A stretch of 36,688 nt of DNA from Priapulus caudatus (lineage: Eukaryota > Priapulida > Priapulimorpha > Priapulimorphida > Priapulidae), in NCBI RefSeq assembly GCF_000485595.1, contig NW_014578727.1, positions 1 through 36,688 of the forward strand, read 5' to 3'. The notes below the pieces were generated by a model. The model saw nothing but the letters and a program-made list of their open reading frames with translations. It did no database searches and had not been told where the DNA came from. Numbering within the stretch: the first letter of the stretch is position 1; each line of letters opens with the position of its first letter. Position numbers and translations under genes: made by a program. Positions 27,638 to 36,688 of the stretch are shown here, one piece after another.

Positions 27638-27930
27638 ATGAGAACGGCCGAAGAAAATTATCTTGGCAGTTAACGGTGGGTGATCAATGCGCGAGCGCCA
27701 TCTTCATGTACAATAATTAGCATACGCGGAACCCGGAGCGCGATGCTTCGAGCAAAGTGAATTTTGTAGATGGGATTTTACAATGCACACGTGCCGTCGA
27801 TTGAGTGCCCAAGGTCGGCCGAAGGTATTTATCTTGGCTCGCAACGGCGACGAGCGACGCGAGCGTCAGTTCATGTATATTAGCATTGGGAAAATTACTG
27901 CGGGATGCTGCGACCAAAGTGAAAATTCTT
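27638..27930. repeat. Diverged tandem pair, period about 175 bp
   Basis: The order GGCCGAAG...TTATCTTGGC, TTCATGTA...TTAGCAT and GATGCT...AAAGTGAA is found at 27641-27765 and again at 27813-27930, with clear but imperfect similarity. Both units are GC-rich against an AT-rich background. No coding potential is recognised. Confidence 0.65.
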
Positions 27931-27959
27931 AATCACAATTCACAATCAAAGTGAGAGAA

Positions 27960-29165
27960 TTTGCATTGCACTTACTATCAATTCTTTATTGACTTATCGA
28001 CTTCATAATGTCTGGTCTAAGTTCATCCCACCCAGGACTACAATTTCGCAATGATTGTATTATTGCAGACACTTCTTGTAACGTAGCAGGTTTAAGAAAA
28101 ATCTGTTTTTTGGTTTCGGTCTTTGAGATAATATGATGGTTCAGTTTGTGTTTTGGGTATTGCTTTAGCTAAAGTGGGACCTACATTGATAAAATATTCA
28201 TTAAATTTGTCTGCAATAATATTACTTTCTGTAAGAACCAAATAGTTATTTTTAAATCTTATAGAAGGAAGAGACTTTTTTTATTTATAATAGATTTAAT
28301 TATTTGCCACGATTTTCTAAGATTTTTACTATTTTCTATTAAAAGGTTCTGATAATATCACTTTTTGGTAATCCACTTTTTGATCATCAAACGATTTAGT
28401 TGACTTTTATAATTTTTGTATTTTATTTCATTTGCAACTGTACGTTTCCTCATATATATAACATAAAGCTTATTTTTTTATTTTGATCGAATTTGATAAG
28501 CCAGTGGTTACCTATGGTAATCTATTCCTATATTGTTGTTTGTATTTAACTCTAGGAACTTAATCATAATATCATTTAGTTATTATTTGCGAGAAGCTGG
28601 TGTAAACATCTTGAGTATCTTCAGAGGATAGTATTTGTCCCCAATCAGTTTGTTCTAATTTATTGTTGAATTTGTTTTGTGTCCTCATTAATAATTCGTT
28701 TATAAGCATAAGTCACGCTCTCTCAATACTTGATTCACTACTTATATGAAAGATTGGGAAATGATCTGTAATTTCAGTATAAAACACACCCTGAAGAGCA
28801 CTTTCAACATTAGAAATATTATCACTGAATATATTATCACTGAAGAGTGGCTGTGCATGTAGTTACTCGAGTAGGGCGGTTGATTAGAGGTATATACGAG
28901 TTTGAGTACATCATTTCCAAGAATTGTGCCGTTTGGTCGTGGGTTTCATGATTAAGTAAATTTATATTAAAATCACCTATTAAATAACATAACTTATCTT
29001 CTTTTCTTATTTCCTCAATTTTGCCTGTAATTTGTTCTATAAATAATCTAATTTCTCGAAGTGGAGGTCTGTATATAACACCAATGATCATATTCTTATT
29101 AGAATTAGTAGAAGACTTGTCGACTTCTATAAACAGTGACTCCAGTTCATCATATACATACCTGG
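27960..29165 (-). pseudogene. Decayed non-LTR retrotransposon: endonuclease and RT N-terminal region
   Basis: The minus strand encodes an APE-type endonuclease: MIIGVIYRPP, then KLCYLIGDFNINLLNHETHD (GDFN motif), PLINRPTRVT, and after a two-base shift ITDHFPIFHI, the conserved xDHxPI catalytic histidine region. This enzyme nicks the genomic target for reverse transcription. Below about 28740 the RT linker and finger region (NELLMRTQNKFNNKLEQTDW, EIKYKNYKSQLNRLM) is interrupted by numerous stops down to about 27960. The catalytic RT palm is not included. The clade is Jockey/CR1-like. The similar-style RT at 15660-16203 could be from the same family. Confidence 0.75.
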
Positions 29166-29221
29166 TCCACCTAACCGGACAGGGTATTGAACGAAATAGT
29201 GATTGCAGACATCACGGATGA

Positions 29222-29890
29222 AATTCTTTCAGTCCACTATAGTGCTACATGACTTGATTTTAAGATTCTGCATTATGTATTCTTGTGAGCTGGTGTTCCA
29301 TGCCAAGAATAATATGAATTTTACAATCTTATAGAGCTCTAAATGGCTTCATAAAAAATCATTAATGAAAAAAAAACGTTTTATAATTTGAACGGATAGA
29401 ATCTGTGATAAAAATTAGCACTTGAAATACTCGTTTGCAAATTTCTTTCATCCGTCATAATTTGATTGATGCGTACATTGCTATGCCGGCATAGCCACAA
29501 TAACAATTATCGAAACCATATCATTTCAAGCTGGTAACACATACGTGTGAAAAAAGATCATGTCCGAATGCTTTTTACCCTGCGATAATTTCTATCAGTG
29601 CATCGCCGTGCCACACCGTCCGTACGCCTCAGGCGCAGCTCCACCATTTATCGCCCATTGCATACACGTCGCCAACAGTCCGTTTTCTCGCAGAAACGCG
29701 ATTGTACTGGGGGTGTCGACGTTGGCCTGATCCAGTTCCCGATCGGTTATCTCTGTGAAATTGCAAATAAACTTATCAGCATATGAAATACCGGATTTAC
29801 TTTAAAAAACTCATCTTACGGCCAATATTGCCAGGCGGAAATGCTGAATCTGTGTATCTAGTTCATCAGTTACACGAAACTTTATATAAA
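29222..29890. other. No gene recognised
   Basis: AT-rich DNA; the open frames at 29598-29786 and 29783-30001 have no recognisable motif, and the latter runs into the Helitron. Confidence 0.4.
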
Positions 29891-30255
29891 CTAGCTGGAA
29901 CCCGCGCTAAGCGCGGGCTTAGTGACTGTGATGCATGTGGTACAGACTGTTCAATACCCAGAGAGATAAGAGAAGAGATTGACCTTGACATTGACATTTA
30001 ACTTCATTATTACATTCTTATTTCTACTTACGTTATTGGGCTTACAAAAATGTCTGTGCATGCAGCACAACGTTGACAGACGGCGAAATATTACAGCACA
30101 ACGTTCGCAGACGGCGAATTATTAGCAAGGCAAAGATATAGCGCCCCCTATTTTCAGGCAAATCTTTACCATTTTTTTTGTCTTTTTTAAGCCCTTTTTA
30201 CCGTTTTCAACCGAGTAAAGTTTAGAACCCGTCCCGTGTATTCATCGATCTCTTC
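29891..30255 (-). mobile_element. Short non-autonomous Helitron, 5' truncated
   Basis: The 3' end is canonical: hairpin CCCGCGCTTAGCGCGGG, then TTCCAGCTAG ending at 29891, followed by T on the minus strand. Internally it matches the 908-bp copy but is shorter. Homology ends at 30255, about 85-90 bases before the 5' terminus seen in the other copy. It contains a small internal duplication (GCACAACGTT...GACGGCGAA, twice near 30065-30120). It abuts the 3' extension of gene A. Confidence 0.8.
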
Positions 30256-30604
30256 ATCGTTCTACCACACACAAGTAAGAATCGATACCCAAAGCATCAT
30301 TTACACTTGGGGCCAGAGCTAGATCCCTCTGTATTTCTTGAACCTGTTCCACGGAGAAGAGATGTGAAGGCACATTAACCACGGCTGCCAAACGCTGCAA
30401 TTCTGGTATCGGAGTACCAAGGTCGATTATGTACCGCTGTTCTGCAGACATTCTGATGCTATTTATCGCTGTTGTCCGGCTGTTTGCATTCCTCAGTATA
30501 CCACTCGCTAACAGCCTATATGGGAAACGATGGTTGGCGCTCTGGATTGGGTGCCTGTTGTGCTGCTCCTTAAACTCGTCTAATTTCTTCAGGATAATAT
30601 TCAT
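30256..30604 (-). CDS. Open frame of unknown function overlapping the 3' end of gene A
   Basis: The frame is offset from gene A and runs ILKKLDEFKEQHNRHPI, then LLASGILRNANSRTTAINSI, MSAEQRYIIDLGTPIPELQR and LFSVEQVQEIQRDLALAPS, to a stop at the Helitron junction. Its composition is protein-like and it has over 110 codons, but I recognise no family. Its first ~11 codons share DNA with the last codons of gene A in another frame, so either it is a separate following exon or one of the two frames is chance. The 34-base start (30559-30592) is repeated at 34345-34378. Confidence 0.4.
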
Positions 30605-32612
30605 CGAAAGAGGAACAGTCTGTCTTCTTTAAACCAGACACAAGAAACTTTTCAGCATTGCTTGTTATCTGTGGTGACAGTTCTTCTACACCAAACCCTT
30701 CCAGTAGGGAGAGATCCATGGATGATTTCAGGCCAGAGAGCTCTGGACCCACCTTGCTGGTACTGTCGCAACCGCTGAGAGCATGAATGGCTGGGAGACA
30801 CAACACCAAACCGTTGTCCAGTTGGACTGGTACAGTTTTCTTTGTTTTCCGGTTACCAAGCTTCACGTACAGCTTTTGTAGTTGCCAGGTTTTGTTGAAG
30901 TGGAAGATGAGGTTGACAAAGACATCTGTGTCAGGTAAGTCAACCAAGACTGATTGAACCCCGTGTTTCACAACACCATCATTAATATGGAACATGATTC
31001 TGTCGTCGGCTTCTTCTTGGTTGCTTGAGAGCTCTGCGATCTGTGTTTCAGTGCCAGCTAACAATTTCCTGCATTTACCCCCATATACTCTTCCAAAGAA
31101 GATCTCCTTGTCCGACTCGACATTCTGCAGCATCCACTTGAAGACATACTCCTGCAACCGAACTTTGTTCAACATTGAGCTCCAGAACATATCAAGATCG
31201 ACAGGGAGTTTCTGATTGTCAGACCTAATGGTGATAGTGATTTGTTATGAAGAACTTTTCTGTGCCCGTTCCATTTGCTTGATTGATGATTTTTGATAAA
31301 CATAAAAAATGTCTATTCTTGTGGACTCGGAGCCTGTAGCAAGAATGCTGTTGGAAAGACTCTCAGCCAATTCCCCGAATGTGTGAAGGCCCATCTTTTT
31401 CATCGGTAGTTTACACACAAGTGCCATGAAGTCCACTATTGTCATTTGAGCGTCACTCTTTACATTCCTCGTCTCCTGTGGAAGTTGACTGACAAGTTCC
31501 CTGGCTAAGGAGGCTTTATCGGGCTTCTTCAATTTGATGCCATCTTTACATTCAGTGATGAGGAACTGGGATGTGCTGGTCAATTCATACTTCAGGAGTT
31601 CTAGCATGCTGTACCCTCTTTCTCTAGCATAGTCAATGTACCTAATCGTTTCTGCAGCATCCTTTTCGCCATCGATTTCTTTCCTGTGGACGGAGTAGAA
31701 GTACGTTTCACGAAAACAGTCTTCCGGTTGGTAGGGATTGTATCATGTAGGTACTTCTCCTTGTCCTGAAATCTGGTTTCAACAAACTCTTGATAACTCT
31801 TCTCACCAATTTCCAGGCATTTAAGTAATCCGTCAACAACCTCCTGGGGTATGTCAGCTCCAGTAGAGATGTTCTGAAGTCTGATTCCAGCGCCGAACGG
31901 ATTGTTGATAGATTTTATGTAATCCAGAAGCATATTCGCTCGAACATGGCCAATCTTCGTAGAACTTCGATTGAACTCATGGTGTAGGCTCACTTCACTG
32001 TCATCTTTGTTTCCCAAGTTACACCATTCTAGCAGCTGTGCCACATGAAGACCTTTCTCATGCTTTGGGAGATTCCATAATGCTACTGCTTCTTTCTGTC
32101 TAGTCATCCCAATGATACCTCCAGCAACCTTGGCGGGTTTATTGTAACACTTCTCGAGTGCCATGTCAAATCCTACTGCACTGCCTTGTCGGAGAGTGTG
32201 GTACATCACCCATCCACCATCTGTAAAGCATCTGTAGATACCCGGGAACATCCTTTGGATGTCCAGGCAATCTTCAAGGAACAGCGTACCCCATCTGCTA
32301 TAGTTTGTCCGGCCAAACCCGAAGGACAAAGACATGCACCTCCGCACAGCTGAAACGAAAAGATGCCCATCGCCTTGCCGAATAGAGTGAGTAAGATCTC
32401 TCAGGATAGGATACAGCTCATCCAGAAACAAGCTCCAGTACCTCACATTCTCATTACAGGCCGTTTCTTTCCATTCTGTGAACGACTTCTTCAAGTCTGC
32501 ATGTAAGATCTTGCTTTCTTCACAAATCTCTCTGAACTATGTACGGTAAACATCTAACGCTTGCTGCATCTTAGTTTCCATGGTCTCTATTTGCTGGTCT
32601 AATTCACAACTA
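30570..32612 (-). pseudogene. Gene A: uncharacterised multi-copy animal family (EEAD/GCD type), disrupted
   Basis: About 670 codons can be followed. N-terminal: ELDQQIETMETKM, in-frame TAG at 32539, FREICEESKILHADLKKSF, then ILRDLTHSIRQGDGHLFVSA, FGRTNYSRWGTLFLED and KVAGGIIGMTRQKEAVALW. Next comes an NPFGAGIRL segment. A frameshift near 31675 leads to YIDYARERGYSMLELLKYEL and DFMALVCKLPMK, then a TAA at 31245. The C-terminal domain has NQEEADDRIMFHI, LVDLPDTDVFVNLIF and LPAIHALSGCDSTSKVG. This family is widespread and functionally unassigned in invertebrate genomes. The conserved Asp/Glu set (EEAD, DTD, GCD) resembles a metal-dependent PIN/FEN-like nuclease, which is inference only. The gene is cut upstream by a MITE at 32613. 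Two stops and one shift make it a likely pseudogene. Confidence 0.7.
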
Positions 32613-32742
32613 AGGGGGGGAAATAAATGAGATATTGAAAAAAAATCCACCCCTACTTCATATATAACAACATATAAAAGTTATATATGAAGTAGGGGTG
32701 GATTTTTTTCAATATTTCTTCATTTATTATCGCCCCCCCCCC
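32613..32742. mobile_element. 130-bp palindromic MITE with AACTA target duplication
   Basis: The left arm AGGGGGGGAAATAAATGAG...TATATAAC (32613-32668) is nearly a perfect inverted copy of the right arm (32680-32742), with a loop of 11 bases. AACTA flanks both sides (32608-32612 and 32743-32747). It interrupts the upstream coding frame of gene A. Such foldback elements are mobilised by transposases supplied elsewhere; the 5-bp duplication does not by itself fix the superfamily. Confidence 0.9.
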
Positions 32743-32747
32743 AACTA

Positions 32748-33353
32748 CAATCCAGTAGCAATTAAGTGCCTGTGGTTTTGGTAGACACATTTGGAAACTA
32801 TGCAACAGTGTTGCAGTGGTGTATATATGTAATATTAGTTTTATTCTTTCATATTCAAATGAAGAAAACAAACTGACCTGATACACTAAAGCTTCTAAGT
32901 GATATAAGTATTAGTTGTACGGTAGTAGCTTTAAACTGTCAAATTGACAGAGAAATGTACATATAAAAACAGAATTATTGACCACAAGAGCTGTAACAGC
33001 TGATACCACCAACACCTACATGCCTTTTTTATGTATTATATGTTACCAACCCCTATTATTTTTAGAGCAATATAGAATCCAGTAAAGTTTGTCAATTTTG
33101 TAATGTGGCATATGGCACCTGGGTGGAAGGTGGATCTAAATTGGTTTCAAGTCTTCAGGGTTGATTGAATTGTAACAAGTGGACAGTCAGTTTTGCTTTA
33201 TTCTGGTTTTCATTTAACTTACTCATTTGTACTTTTAACAGGATATCCACTAGGACAGTCAGTCCTGCACCGGATTGACCGTCTTAGAAATGGCCTGATA
33301 TATCCAACTGATCTGGCTCTCAAAGTTTGAGCCGGGATTTTCTAAGCCATCAG
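32748..33353. other. Upstream side of gene A and unassigned DNA
   Basis: The first ~30 bases continue the gene A frame past the MITE (LLLDCS on the minus strand). The rest is AT-rich. A plus-strand acceptor-like TTTTAACAG at 33233-33241 precedes GATATCCACTAGG, which could start another exon of the plus-strand gene below, but its frames contain stops. Confidence 0.4.
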
Positions 33354-33507
33354 ACCCTCACCAGAGGTGCCAGAGGAAGGCAGAGAAGACGTCGGGGCAC
33401 ACCAGGGCGTCCATGGCAGCATACCAGTGTCAATGTGACATGCCTAGCCTCGGACAATATTTCAGAAACCAGAATTGACCATGCAGCTCTGGCAGCTCTT
33501 GGGCTGG
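33354..33507 (+). CDS. Plus-strand host-gene exon 1 of 2 (Arg-rich)
   Basis: The exon lies between an acceptor (TTTCTAAGCCATCAG) and a donor (CTGG then GTATGTAC at 33508) and is open in one frame: TLTRGARGRQRRRRGTPGRP, then LASDNISETRIDHAALAALG. It ends in phase 1 and joins in phase to the next exon at 33640. The basic segment suggests a nuclear or nucleic-acid-binding stretch. The upstream boundary is uncertain; 33242 is the alternative. Confidence 0.45.
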
Positions 33508-33639
33508 GTATGTACTATGTAGCCACTACCCTATGAAGAAATCATTAAGGGATGATATGGAAAACTTTCTGGGTCCATCATCTTTTTTTTGTATTTGTAT
33601 CTCCCTGTATTCAACGACAATACTCAATATTTTATATAG

Positions 33640-33887
33640 GTATACCCCCGTCTGAGAGACAAGGGATGGGGCGGCAGCGAACGGCATTCCCCTTGGACAT
33701 GTCAAGCCAGGGTCTGGGAGAGAAAGTCCTGGAACTTTTCCCCAGAGTAATCACTTTCAAACTGGCCCGTAGAACACCGAGAGGAAAACTGGAGGTTTTG
33801 CCGATCGATATTGTGCCGGCCCAGTTCAAGGTGTTTCTAAGAAGGTCAGCGCTGTATGTGCTGCCCATACGTCTCCACCCACAACCG
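33640..33887 (+). CDS. Plus-strand host-gene exon 2 of 2
   Basis: An acceptor TTTATATAG at 33639 and a donor CCG/GTATGT at 33888 bound 248 open bases. After the split Gly codon the peptide reads IPPSERQGMGRQRTAFPLDM, then LGEKVLELFPRVITFKLARR and ALYVLPIRLHPQP. The arrangement (G-x-GRQR, xxLxExFP, a hydrophobic strand, and a final YVxPI) resembles the small domain found before HECT-like regions in many uncharacterised fish and invertebrate proteins related to G2E3. That assignment is from memory of the pattern and is tentative. The next exon is not found before the Helitron end at 34026. Confidence 0.55.
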
Positions 33888-34025
33888 GTATGTACACTAT
33901 CATTGTTTCTGTTTTCCACTTTTACCGTGAACTTATAACATCTCTGCCACTATGAAGACACATAAGGCCTTAAGTATCCCCAGCCTCTGTACTTTCATAC
34001 ATGCATGTTACATAAACATTAGCAA

Positions 34026-34344
34026 CTAGCTTGCATACCCGGCTCTGCCCGGGTTAAAAAGCCCCCCACCAACAGCTTAGTCACCCGATATGGCTGCCAG
34101 GGGGGATGACCTGAAAATCATCAAATTGGTATACATGGTATAACTCGATCACTATTTGACATAGAGTGCTCAAACTTGGTGCATACATGTAGCTACGTGT
34201 ACATGACCTCCACCTACACGGCCTGATCTGGTGCTGTTAACTGTAAATAGTTCAAACCGACATGCAACACCAATTTTGTATTTCCTTGTATTCTCACCTT
34301 GTACATTGTAAATTTGTTTTGTTCTGTATTATTTCCAAATGTAA
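34026..34344 (-). mobile_element. Helitron 3' end of a second family
   Basis: On the minus strand, AACCCGGGCAGAGCCGGGT forms a hairpin (34055-34037), followed by ATGCAAG and CTAG ending at 34026, then T. This fits Helitron 3' rules but differs in sequence from the 25107/29891 family. No coding sequence is present. The 5' boundary is not defined; the element probably ends near the gene B remnant at 34345. Confidence 0.7.
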
Positions 34345-34378
34345 TGTGCTGCTCCTTAAACTCGTCTAATTTCTTCAG
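34345..34378 (-). pseudogene. 34-bp remnant identical to the 3' end of gene A
   Basis: These 34 bases are identical to 30559-30592, the last codons of gene A (PEEIRRV frame) and the start of the overlapping frame. It lies on the far side of LTR-A from gene B, in the same orientation, so it is most simply what is left of gene B's 3' end. Confidence 0.7.
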
Positions 34379-34379
34379 T

Positions 34380-34734
34380 CTAGCTAGACAGAGCGTCGCT
34401 CAACAAGATGCGCGGCTACATTGATGTATTAGGGAGAATGGTAGACGTGGTTAGGTTAGACAGATTAGAGGGTCATTGTGAAATGGGGGTAATACGCGGT
34501 TGTGAGAACGGTTACATGTGCGGGCAGTATGTTTGTAGGAGTTTTGGGGGGTAATAGAGAGGACAGAGAGGTAGGAGAGAGCAATTCGGGTTCTGGTCAC
34601 GGAAGGAGGCACACGCGCGTATGTGCGTGTGCGCGTTCTTCGTCTCTGTGAAAGTTGTGGTTACACTGTGCAATATATTAAAGATTATTCCGGTTACAAC
34701 ACAAATTTGGCTTTATATCATCATTCATGTTTAC
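34380..34734 (+). repeat. LTR-A copy 2 (solo, 5' trimmed)
   Basis: It matches LTR-A copy 1 from CTAGCTAGACAGAGCGTCGC to TTTACA. The first ~33 bases of the full LTR (TGTAACATCTG...) are missing, and no primer site or internal sequence follows, so it is a solo LTR with a deleted 5' tip. An ATTAAA-type signal near 34678 is retained. It lies antisense to gene B, directly after the GHGAKL codons. Confidence 0.75.
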
Positions 34735-36180
34735 AGTTTAGCACCATGACCAAATGCTATCAATATTTCCCAGTCATGTAAAACACTTGACACTGCGATA
34801 ACCACCACATCAGTATCTGTTGCATGTATCATCAGCTTGGTAAACCCATGATGGAATGAATGGGAAGCATAAAACAGGAGCCGTGTGTCTGCTTCTTCGT
34901 GAGTACAGAACAAATCTGGCAGGTCAGCTATGGGAGATGATACAGCATTCTGGCCATGTATGGAGTTTACTAGGGTCTGTGGAGGAGGTTGAAACTCTTG
35001 TAATGCATTGGCTAGAAATTGGAATAGGCTGTCTTTGTTTGCATCATAGCGAAGGAAGTTCTTCCAGTTAACAGGAATCTTGGTGTTATTGACTTGTCCA
35101 CCCGGAGATGATTACCAGATCCACGGTTCTGTCGTGTTTGTGCCTTAGGCCGCCCTCCCTGTAGACATCCCAGACAACATCTACGCGAACAACGTATTGT
35201 AGCATGTGTTCTATATAGGGAAAGAACACCAATTGTGAATAGTTCTGGAATGTTTTGACAGAAAGTTGGGACTTCTTTGGGTCAAGCATGTGCACAATGG
35301 CAGCACCGTCAACAATGTTGACATCAACATTTGGAACAGATTCCGGCTGTGGTACCAATGACTCGAAGCATTCTATCAAGTCAGATTTGCTTGTTTGGCG
35401 CATGATACCATTTGACGCCAACAATGGAGGCCAAGCATGGATTTCAGTTGCGATATCACTTTCTTTAGCTTGACACGATATATACAGCCGTGAGAAGAGA
35501 TGAACATAATTGTGCAGGTTGGAAATATTGGAAGTGGACTTTGCAGGTTTCTTTCCTGAACTAGAATGCAACAGAGGCAGATTGTACTTATGTACGGTGC
35601 CATTGAATGCAGTGATATTGTCATTGATACGCTCCGCAACAAATTTCTGGTACTGTGCTTTGCCTATGTCTTCTGCGGACCTTATATTATCTACAACACT
35701 ATCGGACATTATCTGTTTGGTATCAAGTAAGCCTTCTGCACACTTGGTATTTGTTCATGGTGGCGTTCTGTGTCCTTCTTTTTAATTGAATGTTTGTCAT
35801 CATACTCCAATAATAGTCTAGCTGTTTCTGGACCTGCCACAATCCACCGTCTCAGTGCTGCTTCATTTTCAGTGATACCTATTACGCCTCCATCTCCCTT
35901 CACCATTGCATTCAGCTGTTCATAAACTTGATCATGGGCTAGTGCTGAGAATTTGTGCATGGTTTTCTGTGTCACAACGTTGCCTTTGAGAAACTCTGCA
36001 TGTGTGGCAGGGCAGTTAATCTTGAGGGCAAGTTTATCTCTCACATGAACCGTCATCCAGCGAGCATAGTGATAGTGGTCAAGAGCAGACATTCACGGAA
36101 TAATCTTTTCAAGTGACTCCACATAGGCAACCTATTTTTGTTCACACTGTGATCTAAGGAACGACATTTTGACAGGCACG
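34735..36180 (-). pseudogene. Gene B: second copy of the EEAD/GCD-type family, truncated by an LTR
   Basis: Reading on the minus strand: SHLKRLFREC, shift, SALDHYHYARWMTVHVRDKL, VIGITENEAALRRWIV, shift near 35720, then KQIMSDSVVDNIRSAEDIGK, VDVNIVDGAAIVHMLDP and VRVDVVWDVYREGGLR. After a shift near 35095 come NTKIPVNWKNFLRYDANK and FCTHEEADTRLLFYASHSF, IHATDTDVVVIAVSS and LIAFGHGAKL, where LTR-A begins. The order matches gene A domain by domain and fits the well-populated invertebrate family with CTHEEADTRLL and SPDTDV/TVDTDV motifs. The GCDT block and the C-terminus are lost. At least three shifts make it a pseudogene. Function of the family is not established. Confidence 0.75.
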
Positions 36181-36254
36181 CAGGCATACCTTCCAAAGTG
36201 TAACTATGAAGTCCAATTATGAACTGAAGTATAGATGGCATTAATTTTCATCAT

Positions 36255-36688
36255 GATTTTTCACATATGTGTAACCGAGTTCTTTGACCTAAAAACATTT
36301 TATATTGTATTTGTTTAATTTGAAGAAGTATGTTAGGATATTTCATGTTTTCCATCGGGTTCCTTGACATAAAAACTGGTATAGATAAATAGATCCTGGT
36401 AATCGTGGCACGTATAGCCATTTTATGGCAAAGAAATGCGTTTGTGGCAGCCATTTTGGATTAAATTTTTTTGGCGGGAAGATGTTATGATAGATCACAA
36501 TGTGTTCTATACCCGTTCTATGGGGTTCATTGACCTCAAAAACACATGCATAGAGACCAAGGTCATGGTACTTGGGGCACTTACAGCTGTTTATGGGCAA
36601 AACTGTGTTTTGTGGTGGCCATTTTGAATTTGCAACTTTTTGGCGGGAAGATGTTATGATAGATCACATATGTGTTCTATACCCGTTC
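36255..36688. repeat. Tandem satellite, period about 169 bp, running off the window
   Basis: GGCGGGAAGATGTTATGATA occurs at 36473 and 36642, a 169-base period. Flanking landmarks TTGACCT...AAAAAC, GGCAAA and GCCATTTTG recur in the same order. A weaker copy of the start of the unit is visible from 36255. The last unit continues past the window end. No coding is supported. Confidence 0.85.

Noticed and set aside
30994-31215. Plus-strand frame over gene A
   Set aside because: It is the complement of conserved gene A coding sequence and has no independent support.

Overview
The window reads as eukaryotic nuclear DNA from an animal, most likely an aquatic invertebrate (a non-vertebrate deuterostome or a lophotrochozoan). 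The evidence is short exons with GT/AG splice signals, microsatellites, and a dense mix of Gypsy, non-LTR, PIF/Harbinger, Crypton-like and Helitron sequence of the kind seen in such genomes. The species cannot be named from the sequence alone. It is a draft assembly: two runs of exactly ten Ns (10554-10563 and 26385-26394) sit in or beside tandem repeats. Almost all recognisable coding sequence belongs to mobile elements and carries frameshifts or stops.

Layout. 1-2.3 kb: a G-rich polypurine tract and unassigned DNA. 2.35-2.78 kb: first exon and terminal inverted repeat of a PIF/Harbinger element on the minus strand. 4.17-4.46 kb: a Myb/MADF-type first exon behind an imperfect cruciform. 4.6-11.05 kb: Gypsy-1 (minus strand) split by two insertions. 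One is a pair of opposed LTR ends that itself contains a GC-rich solo LTR; the other is a 2.6 kb block carrying a 384-403 bp satellite. 12.2 kb: a perfect 66-bp tandem duplication. 13.29-15.60 kb: a stretch bounded by long imperfect inverted repeats and holding a Helitron 5' end, a small element with a Crypton-type exon, and a non-LTR reverse transcriptase (RT) fragment. 15.66-16.2 kb: another non-LTR RT. 16.5-18.85 kb: Gypsy-2 (minus). 19.01-19.53 kb: a glycosyltransferase exon, the best candidate for an intact host exon. 19.64-20.27 kb: a Helitron helicase C-terminus with its 3' hairpin. 20.86-22.57 kb: two spliced minus-strand exons around a plus-strand Harbinger transposase. 23.3-24.2 kb: a non-LTR RT tail and a coiled-coil exon. 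24.9-26.0 kb: nested non-autonomous Helitrons. 26.1-26.9 kb: a minisatellite and a CCAAT-box first-exon candidate. 27.9-29.2 kb: a decayed non-LTR endonuclease/RT. 29.9-36.2 kb: two copies of an uncharacterised animal gene family, each disrupted and each with a Helitron end downstream, plus two plus-strand exons between them. 36.25 kb to the end: a 169-bp-period satellite.

The part I find most worth following is 29.9-36.2 kb. Copies A and B share a (C)-x-EEAD-x-R block, a D-x-D block and (copy A) a GCDST block. They have been broken independently, by a 130-bp palindromic MITE in A and by an LTR plus a deletion in B, while the same 34 bp of their 3' end survive in both. The nested LTR structure inside Gypsy-1 is the clearest record of insertion order. 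I see no bacterial operons, CRISPR array or rRNA gene. The only tRNA-like sequence is a SINE-type head at 21.1 kb.
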